Positions 1 through 7,129 of a stretch of DNA of 64,000 bases are shown here, piece after piece. A program made the position numbers and the translations under genes. The stretch comes from Methylopumilus sp026399645 (GTDB taxonomy: Bacteria; Pseudomonadota; Gammaproteobacteria; Burkholderiales; Methylophilaceae). Where the stretch lies: NCBI RefSeq assembly GCF_965184065.1, contig NZ_OZ239098.1; one strand, written 5' to 3'. Below the pieces are notes generated by a model. That model was given only the letters and a program-made list of their open reading frames with translations. It was not told the DNA's origin and did not search any database. The stretch's first letter is position 1. Every line of letters starts with the position of its first letter.

Positions 1-703
1 GAAAAATGTAAGTCTTCCTGTGTATGAGAATAAAATTACAGCGCTGATTGGCCCTTCGGGTTGTGGTAAATCCACATTCCTTCGTTGTTTCAATCGCATG
101 CATGATCTATACCCCGGCAATCGCTATGACGGACAGATTCTTCTTTATCCAGACAACACCAACGTTCTTGCTAAGGGCGTAGATGCTATTGAAGTGCGTA
201 TGCGAATCAGTATGGTGTTCCAGAAACCTAATCCATTCCCAAAGTCTATTTATGAGAACGTCGCCTACGGCCTAAGAGTTCGTGGAGAAAGATCAAAATC
301 TGCGGTAGATGACAAAGTTGAGGAGGCTTTAAAAGGTGCTTCACTTTGGAATGAAGTCAAAGATCGATTGCAGGATTTAGCTTTTAATTTATCGGGTGGC
401 CAACAACAACGTTTATGTATCGCTCGTGCGCTAGCAACAGATCCTGAAATTATGTTATTCGATGAGCCCACATCAGCACTTGATCCCATTGCAACGGTTA
501 ATATTGAGGAGCTTATGTCAGGCTTGAAAGATAAGCTTTCAATTTTGGTGGTAACACATAATATGCAACAAGCTGCGCGTATTTCTGACTACACGGCTTA
601 TATGTATCTTGGTGAGATGATTGAGTTTGATGAAACGAATAAAATCTTTACCAATCCAGGCAAGAAAGAAACAGAAGATTACATTACAGGTAAGTTCGGC
701 TAA
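1..703 (+). CDS. pstB: Phosphate ABC transporter ATP-binding protein PstB (5' partial)
   Basis: ATPase of the PstSCAB high-affinity phosphate importer, acting on the cytoplasmic face of the inner membrane. The reading frame is open to the window edge, and the six residues before the GTG at 20 (KNVSLP) match the segment that precedes the P-loop in PstB, so that GTG is internal and the true start lies upstream of the window. Seen: Walker A GPSGCGKST (nt 50-76), Q-loop in VFQKPNPFP, signature LSGGQQQR (nt 389-412), Walker B with DEPTSALD, and the switch histidine in THNM. The MVFQKPNPFPKSIYENV stretch is diagnostic of PstB. phoU or other pst genes are not visible; the next gene is a small membrane protein. 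Identity is very secure; only the N-terminus is missing. Confidence 0.96.
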   Translation, partial: KNVSLPVYENKITALIGPSGCGKSTFLRCFNRMHDLYPGNRYDGQILLYPDNTNVLAKGVDAIEVRMRISMVFQKPNPFPKSIYENVAYGLRVRGERSKSAVDDKVEEALKGASLWNEVKDRLQDLAFNLSGGQQQRLCIARALATDPEIMLFDEPTSALDPIATVNIEELMSGLKDKLSILVVTHNMQQAARISDYTAYMYLGEMIEFDETNKIFTNPGKKETEDYITGKFG

Positions 704-716
704 GTTTTTTTTAAAA

Positions 717-962
717 TTGTTTAACGCAACAAAAAAATTCCTAAAAAAAAATTTAAAGTGGTTTGCCACTTTTTTTATTCTGCTAGGACTTCTTCTTACC
801 AACCTGAATCTCTACCCGTACAATATTTTCTCTCATAGCCTTGGTGTCTTAGGTTGGACGTTCACAGGTTATGTAAATAAAGATCGCGCTATCTTGATTA
901 ACTTCGGACTTCAAATTCCTTTATTTATGATTGGTTACTTCAAACTTTTCGGAATGAGTTAA
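717..962 (+). CDS. Small hydrophobic membrane protein of unknown function
   Basis: I do not recognise a named function. The frame encodes a short basic segment (KKFLKKNLKW) followed by two hydrophobic stretches, roughly FATFFILLGLLLTNL and FGLQIPLFMIGYFKLF, with a YPYN motif between them. This suggests a two-helix inner-membrane protein of about 80 residues. The start is uncertain. TTG at 717 lies 14 nt after the pstB stop but has no clear Shine-Dalgarno sequence, while ATG at 630 would overlap pstB by 74 nt. The 3' end overlaps the glmM stop by 4 bp. Evidence that it is real: a conventional membrane protein composition and a frame that fills the space exactly up to glmM. Similar short proteins occur in other streamlined aquatic bacteria (recollection, not checked). 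Confidence 0.6.
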   Translation: MFNATKKFLKKNLKWFATFFILLGLLLTNLNLYPYNIFSHSLGVLGWTFTGYVNKDRAILINFGLQIPLFMIGYFKLFGMS

Positions 963-2311
963 GCAGCTTCTTTAACTTTTTCTGCAATAAGGTTAGCGTA
1001 ACTTTTAACTTCCTCTAAGTCTTGACCCTCTACCATGACACGAATCTTAGGTTCGGTGCCTGAAGCTCTTAAGAGCACACGACCTTTGCCATTCAATTTT
1101 TCTTCTACACTTTTCACAGCATCCTGAATTGATTTATTTTTTTCTAAATCAATTTTTTTATGTGTTTCAACATTAATTAACACTTGAGGATACAGTGGCG
1201 AATCTTTAGTGGCCTCATACAGTGATTGATTAAGAAGTCGTAATGATTTTAAAACTTGTAGAGATGCGATGATGGCATCCCCTGTTGAATGCTGATCAAG
1301 GGTCAGTATGTGGCCTGAGTTTTCGCCACCAATCGACCAGCCTTTTTCAAGAAGAGCCTCTAAAACATAACGATCCCCGACATGTGTCCTTATAAATTCA
1401 ACATCTAGATCATGAAATGCTTTTTCAATTGCCATATTGGTCATGAGGGTTCCAACCACTCCGCCCTTTAATTGATTTTTTTCTTTTAAGGCTTTTGCAA
1501 TCACTAAAAGAAGCTGATCGCCATCAACAATGTGTCCTAAATGATCAATCATCACGACACGATCTCCATCTCCATCAAAAGCAATACCTAAGTCTGCTTT
1601 ATGTTTTAAGGTAGCTTCTTTAATCGTGTTGGGATGTGTAGACCCTACATCTAAATTAATATTAAAACCGTTAGGCTCATTACCTATTGATATAACTTCA
1701 GCACCTAATTCAGAAAATATTTTCGGAGCCACATGATAAGTAGCGCCATGTGCGCAATCCAACACAATTTTGAGACCTCGAAGGTTAAGTTTTTCTGGAA
1801 AAGTACTTTTACAAAATTCGACATAACGACCTTCAGCGTCATCGATACGCTTTGCTTTTCCTAACTCATGAGGCAACACTGTTTTAATGGAATCATTCAA
1901 CGCCAATTCAACTTCAGCTTCAAACGTATCAGGTAGTTTTTCTCCAGCATCAGAAAATATTTTAATGCCGTTATCAGGAAATGGATTATGTGATGCAGAA
2001 ATGACAATGCCCGCTTGCGATCTTAATACTTTTGTAAGGTAAGCAATCGCTGGTGAAGGCATAGGGCCCGTTAAATAGACATTGACCCCTGCCGCAATAA
2101 ATCCTGACTCCAGCGCTGACTCCAACATGTAGCCTGAAACTCTTGTGTCTTTACCAATGACAACGCTCGGATATTTTATTTTTTCATCTCGATTATTTTT
2201 AACTAGGATAGATCCAATCGCAAACCCTAGGCGAATAAAAAAATCAGGTGTAATGGGATCTTGACCCACAACGCCTCGAATACCGTCCGTTCCGAAATAA
2301 TGTCTTGTCAT
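959..2311 (-). CDS. glmM: Phosphoglucosamine mutase
   Basis: Interconverts glucosamine-6-phosphate and glucosamine-1-phosphate, the step before UDP-GlcNAc for peptidoglycan and LPS. 450 residues, normal for GlmM. Seen: SASHNP loop at 105-110 with the phosphoserine position Ser107, metal-binding DGDGDR at 246-251, sugar-binding GENSGH at 329-334, and phosphate-binding RASGTEPKIR at 415-424. The SASHNP and GENSGH forms distinguish GlmM from phosphomannomutase/phosphoglucomutase relatives. It starts 3 nt after the folP stop, so folP and glmM are probably co-transcribed, as in many proteobacteria (ftsH-folP-glmM). Its stop shares 4 bp with the small membrane gene on the other strand. Confidence 0.97.
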   Translation of the reverse strand: MTRHYFGTDGIRGVVGQDPITPDFFIRLGFAIGSILVKNNRDEKIKYPSVVIGKDTRVSGYMLESALESGFIAAGVNVYLTGPMPSPAIAYLTKVLRSQAGIVISASHNPFPDNGIKIFSDAGEKLPDTFEAEVELALNDSIKTVLPHELGKAKRIDDAEGRYVEFCKSTFPEKLNLRGLKIVLDCAHGATYHVAPKIFSELGAEVISIGNEPNGFNINLDVGSTHPNTIKEATLKHKADLGIAFDGDGDRVVMIDHLGHIVDGDQLLLVIAKALKEKNQLKGGVVGTLMTNMAIEKAFHDLDVEFIRTHVGDRYVLEALLEKGWSIGGENSGHILTLDQHSTGDAIIASLQVLKSLRLLNQSLYEATKDSPLYPQVLINVETHKKIDLEKNKSIQDAVKSVEEKLNGKGRVLLRASGTEPKIRVMVEGQDLEEVKSYANLIAEKVKEAA

Positions 2312-2313
2312 AT

Positions 2314-3141
2314 TTAAGCCATACTCTGCGCTACTTGAATAATCTTAAAAGCACTTTGTGTTTCTTTTACATCATGAACTCGTAATATTTTAGCCCCTTT
2401 TAATACAGAAAGGATAGCCGCTGAAATACTGCCTGATAGATGATCGTCATGATCACCATTTAAGATTTTTCTAATGAATGATTTTCTAGAAAGTCCGACC
2501 AGAATAGGTAAATTTAAAGATTTGAATGATTCAATGTTTTGTAAGAGTTCTATATTATGCTCGAATGTTTTTCCAAATCCAAAGCCCGGGTCTAAGATAA
2601 CACGCGATTTACCGATACCTTCATTCGTAAGAAGATTCGCACGTTCTTCTAAGAACAATTTCACTTCATTCACCACATTTTTATAGCTAGGATTAAGTTG
2701 CATTGTCTTAGGCGTGCCTTGCATGTGCATTAAACAGACGCCAACATTTGATTTTTTAATCATATCGATAGCATTTGGTTTTTGCAGCGCAAAAATATCA
2801 TTGATCATCGCAACATCCATATCAATGACCTCTCTCATAACTTCCGGCTTGTAAGTGTCAATTGAGATAGCAATATCAGAGATTTTTTTTATGGCTTCAA
2901 TAATAGGTGTGATTCGCTTTAATTCTTCATCTACACTGACAGCGTCAGATCCTGGCCGGGTTGATTCTCCGCCAATATCGATGATATCAACACCCTCTTC
3001 GATCATTTTTTCAGCGCGCTTTAAAGCTGTATTGAAATCTAAATACATACCACCATCTGAGAATGAATCGGGTGTGATATTTAGAATGCCCATCACGAGT
3101 GGACGCTTTAAATCAAAGGAATGTTTATTTAATTGAAGCAT
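2314..3141 (-). CDS. folP: Dihydropteroate synthase
   Basis: Joins p-aminobenzoate to 6-hydroxymethyl-dihydropterin pyrophosphate in folate synthesis; the sulfonamide target. Seen near the N-terminus: MGILNITPDSFSDGG (pterin/metal loop 1), then DIGGESTRPG, DTYKPEV, the ND(I) segment, DPGFGFGKT, LVGLSRKSFI and a C-terminal LRVHDV. These are the complete set of conserved loops of the TIM-barrel family. I place the start at the ATG at 3141 (275 aa) and not at the TTG at 3153. The latter would only add four residues and lies inside the U-tract of the upstream terminator. No good Shine-Dalgarno is visible. folP is followed after 2 nt by glmM, and an intrinsic terminator separates it from ftsH. Confidence 0.96.
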   Translation of the reverse strand: MLQLNKHSFDLKRPLVMGILNITPDSFSDGGMYLDFNTALKRAEKMIEEGVDIIDIGGESTRPGSDAVSVDEELKRITPIIEAIKKISDIAISIDTYKPEVMREVIDMDVAMINDIFALQKPNAIDMIKKSNVGVCLMHMQGTPKTMQLNPSYKNVVNEVKLFLEERANLLTNEGIGKSRVILDPGFGFGKTFEHNIELLQNIESFKSLNLPILVGLSRKSFIRKILNGDHDDHLSGSISAAILSVLKGAKILRVHDVKETQSAFKIIQVAQSMA

Positions 3142-3172
3142 AATAAAAAACAAAGGCTAGATAAACTAGCCT
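3142..3172 (-). terminator. Intrinsic terminator after ftsH
   Basis: On the minus strand a perfect 7-bp stem (AGGCTAG / CTAGCCT, plus-strand 3154-3160 and 3166-3172) with a 5-nt loop is followed by a U-rich run (TTGTTTTTT). It begins 9 nt after the ftsH stop and ends at the folP start, so it should limit read-through from ftsH into folP-glmM. The stem is short, so termination may be partial. Confidence 0.75.
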
Positions 3173-3181
3173 CGATTTCAT

Positions 3182-5077
3182 TTAGCCCTTGGCGCTCGGC
3201 TGAGGAACTACCGCTACCTTTGTGCCTGAAGATCCTTTATCAATCTTCGGAGGATTGGGTGTTTGTTTAGGTTTTGGTGGTCTCGCTTTTTTCCCTGCCA
3301 TGATGTCATTGATCTGATCGGCATCAATCGTTTCATATTCAAGTAAAGCTTTTGCCATCGCTTCGACTTTGCGACGATTTTTTTCAATCAACTTTCTAGC
3401 AACACTATATTGCTCATCAAGAATTCGACGAATCTCAGCGTCAACTTTTTGTTGTGTGGCTTCAGAAATTGTTTTGGAAGACATCGCACCAAAGAAAGAA
3501 TCTTGATCTTGACCCACATAAACCATCGTACCTAATTTATCTGACATACCGTAGCGTGTCACCATGTCACGTGCCAATTTCGTTGCGCGCTCAAAGTCGT
3601 TCGATGCACCTGTTGACATTTGCTTCATGAAAACTTCTTCCGCAATACGTCCGCCAAAGAGAATCGAGATTTCTTCTAGCATCTTATTTTTATAATTACT
3701 GATACGATCGAACTCTGGTAGTTGCCATGTAAGACCCAGCGCCCAGCCACGAGGCATAATCGTTACTTTATGTACAGGATCTGCGTGAGGTAATAATTTC
3801 GCAACCACTGCATGACCTGACTCATGGAATGCGGTATTCATACGCTCTTCTTCTCTCATCACGAGCGATTTTCTTTCAGGCCCCATAAATATTTTATCTT
3901 TGGCATCTTCAAAATCTTGCATATCAACTGTACGTTTATTTCTGCGTGCGGCAAACAATGCGGACTCATTCACAAGGTTAGCTAAATCAGCACCTGAAAA
4001 ACCTGGCGTACCTCTGGCAATGATGCTTGCTTTCACATCAGGATCTGCTGGAATTTTTCTCATGTGCACCAAAAGAATTTCTTCGCGACCTTTAATGTCA
4101 GGAAGAGATACCATCACTTGTCGATCAAAACGTCCTGGACGTAATAAAGCTTTATCGAGGACATCTGCACGATTAGTTGCCGCAATGACGATCACACCTG
4201 AGTTAGGTTCGAAGCCATCGAGCTCAACTAAAAGTTGATTCAGCGTTTGTTCACGCTCGTCATTACCACCACCTGAACCTTGACCGCGATGACGGCCTAC
4301 TGCATCAATTTCATCAATAAAAATAATACATGGCGCACTCTTTTTAGATTGTTCAAACATATCTCTTACACGCGCAGCACCTACACCTACAAACATTTCT
4401 ACGAAGTCAGATCCTGAAATGGTATAGAAGGGTACTTTAGCTTCACCCGCAATTGCACGCGCTAATAATGTCTTACCCGTACCTGGGGGTCCCACCATGA
4501 GGACGCCTCTTGGTATGCGGCCACCTAATTTATGAAACTTGCTTGGGTCTTTTAAGAATTCAACAATTTCTGTCACCTCTTCTTTTGCTTCATCACACCC
4601 AGCTACGTCAGCAAATGTTGTTTGATTATTTGTTTGATCAAGCTGTCTAGCTTTACTCTTACCAAACGAAAATGGGCCGCCCCCTTTGGAACCACCTTGC
4701 ATCTGACGCATAAAGAAAATCCAAACGCCCACCAAAAGAATCATCGGAAACCATGAAATAAAAATACTCATAAGCACTGATTGCTGCTCTTCAGGCTTCG
4801 CTTCAACAATGACATTATTTTTTAGAAGGTCGGACACTAACCAGGGATCGGTTGGAGCATAGGTATTAAATTTCTTACCTTCGCTCGTTGTCCCTTTAAT
4901 TCTATGATTATCAATCTCAACTTTAGCAATTCTGCCTTCTTTGACCTGCTGCATAAATTGAGAGTAGACAAGTGCTGTGTCAGTTTTCGAAGACCCTGAA
5001 AACTGATTAAAAATAGTCATGAGAAGGAGTGCTATCGCAACCCAGATGGCAATACTTTTAAGAGTGTTGTTATTCAA
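3182..5077 (-). CDS. ftsH: ATP-dependent inner-membrane zinc metalloprotease FtsH
   Basis: Hexameric membrane AAA+ protease that degrades misfolded membrane proteins and, in E. coli, RpoH and LpxC. 631 residues. Seen: two membrane helices (about 7-24 and 105-123) flanking a periplasmic domain, Walker A GPPGTGKT at 196-203, Walker B IIFIDE at 251-256, the arginine-finger region RPGRFDRQ, and the zinc motif HESGH at 418-422. The C-terminal tail is proline/lysine-rich. The start is a TTG with a GAGG about 11 nt upstream; the N-terminus MNNNTLKSIAIW aligns with betaproteobacterial FtsH. It lies downstream of rlmE, the classical rlmE-ftsH order. Because rpoH is also in the window, FtsH-mediated turnover of sigma32 is a plausible part of this organism's heat-shock control (family knowledge). 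Confidence 0.98.
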   Translation of the reverse strand: MNNNTLKSIAIWVAIALLLMTIFNQFSGSSKTDTALVYSQFMQQVKEGRIAKVEIDNHRIKGTTSEGKKFNTYAPTDPWLVSDLLKNNVIVEAKPEEQQSVLMSIFISWFPMILLVGVWIFFMRQMQGGSKGGGPFSFGKSKARQLDQTNNQTTFADVAGCDEAKEEVTEIVEFLKDPSKFHKLGGRIPRGVLMVGPPGTGKTLLARAIAGEAKVPFYTISGSDFVEMFVGVGAARVRDMFEQSKKSAPCIIFIDEIDAVGRHRGQGSGGGNDEREQTLNQLLVELDGFEPNSGVIVIAATNRADVLDKALLRPGRFDRQVMVSLPDIKGREEILLVHMRKIPADPDVKASIIARGTPGFSGADLANLVNESALFAARRNKRTVDMQDFEDAKDKIFMGPERKSLVMREEERMNTAFHESGHAVVAKLLPHADPVHKVTIMPRGWALGLTWQLPEFDRISNYKNKMLEEISILFGGRIAEEVFMKQMSTGASNDFERATKLARDMVTRYGMSDKLGTMVYVGQDQDSFFGAMSSKTISEATQQKVDAEIRRILDEQYSVARKLIEKNRRKVEAMAKALLEYETIDADQINDIMAGKKARPPKPKQTPNPPKIDKGSSGTKVAVVPQPSAKG

Positions 5078-5151
5078 TTGGTGGATGACCTCGTATCATC
5101 TATTTTCATTAGTTAATTTTAAACCTAATTACGTGACTACATTATGACTTT

Positions 5152-5769
5152 TTAAGCTTTTGCAAAGCCCAGCAAATAAACCTCACTACTTCGATCACGT
5201 GAAGCTTTAGGCTTTACTGTGATCACTTTTTCAAACTCAGGACGCATCTTTTTCACCAGCTCATCAAAGTCAGCGCCTATAAATGTTTTGACTAGAAAAT
5301 GGCCGCTTGGTTTCAACCATTGTAAAGAAAAGTCTAAAGCAAGCTCAGTGAGGTGCATGACACCTGGCTGATCAACTGTCTTTATACCCGTAATATTGGG
5401 GGCCATGTCTGAAATTACAAGGTCTATCGCTGAATTATTTAAGTAGGTTTCAAGCTCCTTTAAAGAGGCCTCTTCTCTAAAGTCCCCTTGAATAAAATCG
5501 ACCCTAGGAATAGGATCCATAGGCAGTAAATCCATAGCGATAATATGGCCTTTACCTTGAAGCAGTTTTGCCACCACCTGAGACCAGCTTCCAGGGCTTG
5601 AGCCCAAATCGACGACATTCATACCGGGCTTGATGAGTTTATATTTCTCATGGATCTCCATAAGCTTATAAGCAGCCCGGGATCGAAAGCCATCTTTCTG
5701 AGCTTGTTTAACGAAGGCATCATTTACATGCTCTTGCATCCAAGCCTTGCTAGTTCTTGTTCTTTTCAT
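5152..5769 (-). CDS. rlmE: 23S rRNA 2'-O-ribose U2552 methyltransferase RlmE
   Basis: FtsJ/RrmJ family; methylates the A-loop uridine of 23S rRNA in the 50S subunit using S-adenosylmethionine. 205 residues, matching E. coli. The catalytic K-D-K-E tetrad is present as Lys35, Asp121, Lys161 and Glu196, a constant three-residue offset from E. coli, and the SAM loop is DLGSSPGSW at 54-62. The sequence before ftsH (74 nt) has no obvious terminator, so rlmE and ftsH are probably one transcript. It is divergent from yhbY, sharing a 43-nt intergenic region. Confidence 0.97.
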   Translation of the reverse strand: MKRTRTSKAWMQEHVNDAFVKQAQKDGFRSRAAYKLMEIHEKYKLIKPGMNVVDLGSSPGSWSQVVAKLLQGKGHIIAMDLLPMDPIPRVDFIQGDFREEASLKELETYLNNSAIDLVISDMAPNITGIKTVDQPGVMHLTELALDFSLQWLKPSGHFLVKTFIGADFDELVKKMRPEFEKVITVKPKASRDRSSEVYLLGFAKA

Positions 5770-5812
5770 CTGTTAAAATCGATTCTTTAAAGATCTTAAG
5801 AAATTTTCTACC

Positions 5813-6100
5813 TTGAATTCAAAAGCCATTGCATACCTTCGAAGCTTAGCTCACACATTAAATCCAGTGGTTAGAATTGGCAATAAGGGTTTATCGGCAT
5901 CAGTCATTAAGGAAATTGATCTTAATCTTAACGCACATGAGCTTATTAAAATTAAAATTCAAAATGATGATAGATCAGTTCGTGAATCCATGTTAAGTGA
6001 AATTTGTGGAGCACTTCAGGCAACAGCCGTGCATCATATCGGCTTACAAATAATTGTCTATCGTCAAGCGTCTGAACCTAAGATCGTCATACCTAAATAA
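5813..6100 (+). CDS. yhbY: Ribosome assembly RNA-binding protein YhbY
   Basis: CRM-domain (CRS1-YhbY) RNA-binding protein associated with pre-50S ribosomal particles. 95 residues, the usual length of the stand-alone bacterial form. Seen: the N-terminal helix LRSLAHTLNPVVRIG followed by the NKGLS turn (GxxG-type loop), and the ELIKIKI strand. The start is TTG: translation from it gives MNSKAIAYLRS, which fits the family, and no in-frame ATG lies nearby. Divergent from rlmE, another 50S factor, the arrangement also found in E. coli. Its stop abuts the stop of the convergent DUF4149 gene with no spacer (TAA next to TTA). Confidence 0.93.
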   Translation: MNSKAIAYLRSLAHTLNPVVRIGNKGLSASVIKEIDLNLNAHELIKIKIQNDDRSVRESMLSEICGALQATAVHHIGLQIIVYRQASEPKIVIPK

Positions 6101-6547
6101 TTATCTAATTTTTAAGATCACAAAAACGCCTAAGAAACACTCGAGTAAATACGCAATACTCGAAACACCATGCCAAGTTGCAAATCGATCAGCAAATACG
6201 CTTTCCATCACATCTTTCGGCATCGCTTCTAATTTGAATTTTTCTAAAAGCGGGTTAATGCCTAAATGACTAATCAGAATTAGAACGAGCATCAACACTA
6301 CCAACCAAAAGAAACTTTGCTTTAATGCATTCGTACCAAACTGATATACGCGCTGAATTAACAAATAAATACTAGTCGCCATGCCTACATAAGCCATCAT
6401 CTGAAAAAGCTGCCCCGCAATATTACCCGCAAGTTGTGCTTCAGGAATGAGCTTAAATAATTCATAAGCCACAATACCTACCACCCACAATCCACCTATC
6501 CAAAAGGTTGCGGCAATCAGTGCTAAATTTTCTAACCATTGTTTCAT
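6101..6547 (-). CDS. DUF4149 family four-helix membrane protein
   Basis: 148-residue inner-membrane protein with four predicted membrane segments: about 7-30 (LIAATFWIGGLWVVGIVAYELF), 45-65, 80-95 (FFWLVVLMLVLILISHLGI) and 128-146. The WIGGLWVVG and WHGVSSIAYLLE motifs are typical of DUF4149 proteins, which occur next to greA and yhbY/rlmE in betaproteobacteria. Function is unknown. It lies 34 nt downstream of greA in the same orientation and is probably co-transcribed with it. It ends flush against yhbY. Confidence 0.85.
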   Translation of the reverse strand: MKQWLENLALIAATFWIGGLWVVGIVAYELFKLIPEAQLAGNIAGQLFQMMAYVGMATSIYLLIQRVYQFGTNALKQSFFWLVVLMLVLILISHLGINPLLEKFKLEAMPKDVMESVFADRFATWHGVSSIAYLLECFLGVFVILKIR

Positions 6548-6581
6548 TATGTTTTAAGTTTAATACAAAAATGGATCGAAT

Positions 6582-7061
6582 TTATAGATACTTAACATCT
6601 AATATTTCATACGATTTAGCACCACCTGGTGTATTGACTTCAGCCACATCGCCAACAGCCTTTCCGATAAATGCTTTTGCAATCGGTGAATTGATTGAAA
6701 TCTTTTTTAGCTTTATATCAGCCTCATCATCACCCACAATTTGGTAAGTAAAGATATCTTCTGTATCAAGATCTTGTGCTTCAACTGTAGAACCAAATAC
6801 ACACTCACTCTCACCTACAATTGAAGAAGGATCAATGACCATAGCGGTAGAAAGTTTGGCTTCAATTTCTGCTATGCGACCTTCAATAAAACTTTGACGC
6901 TCTTTCGCAGCTTCATATTCAGCATTCTCAGACAAGTCGCCTTGCGCTCTTGCTTCTGAGATTGCCTGGATGATATTAGGGCGATCAACACTTTTTAAGC
7001 GCTGAAGCTCTTCTTTGAGCTGATCAGCGCCCTTAATGGTCATGGGTATTTGTTTAAGCAT
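6582..7061 (-). CDS. greA: Transcription elongation factor GreA
   Basis: Binds the RNA polymerase secondary channel and stimulates cleavage of backtracked transcripts. The N-terminal coiled coil carries the acidic tip Asp42/Glu45 (QGDLSENAEY), equivalent to D41/E44 in E. coli, and is followed by the FKBP-like C-terminal domain. I place the start at ATG 7061 (159 aa). It is preceded by AGGA at 6-nt spacing, and MLKQIPMT aligns with the GreA family N-terminus; the longer frame and the ATG at 7067 (AGGA directly adjacent) fit worse. An intrinsic terminator lies between carB and greA, so greA may also have its own promoter in the short intergenic region. Confidence 0.97.
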   Translation of the reverse strand: MLKQIPMTIKGADQLKEELQRLKSVDRPNIIQAISEARAQGDLSENAEYEAAKERQSFIEGRIAEIEAKLSTAMVIDPSSIVGESECVFGSTVEAQDLDTEDIFTYQIVGDDEADIKLKKISINSPIAKAFIGKAVGDVAEVNTPGGAKSYEILDVKYL

Positions 7062-7072
7062 ATTCATTCCTA

Positions 7073-7111
7073 TCAAAACAAAAACCACGCTCTTTGAATT
7101 GAGTGTGGTTT
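7073..7111 (-). terminator. Intrinsic terminator after carB
   Basis: Minus-strand hairpin with an 11-bp stem containing one G-U pair (plus-strand 7082-7092 and 7101-7111), an 8-nt loop, and then TTTTTGTTTTG. It lies 19 nt past the carB stop and ends just before the greA ribosome-binding site. It should end the carAB transcript, though some read-through into greA is possible. Confidence 0.85.
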
Positions 7112-7129
7112 ATAAAAATTGAGTGTATT

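Noticed and set aside
20..703. GTG at 20 as the pstB start
   Set aside because: The frame is open upstream to the window edge and encodes the KNVSLP segment expected in PstB, so the gene is cut by the window and does not start here.
539..802. Minus-strand open frame across the pstB end
   Set aside because: It lies antisense to pstB and the small membrane gene, has no family features and no ribosome-binding site; it is a shadow frame.
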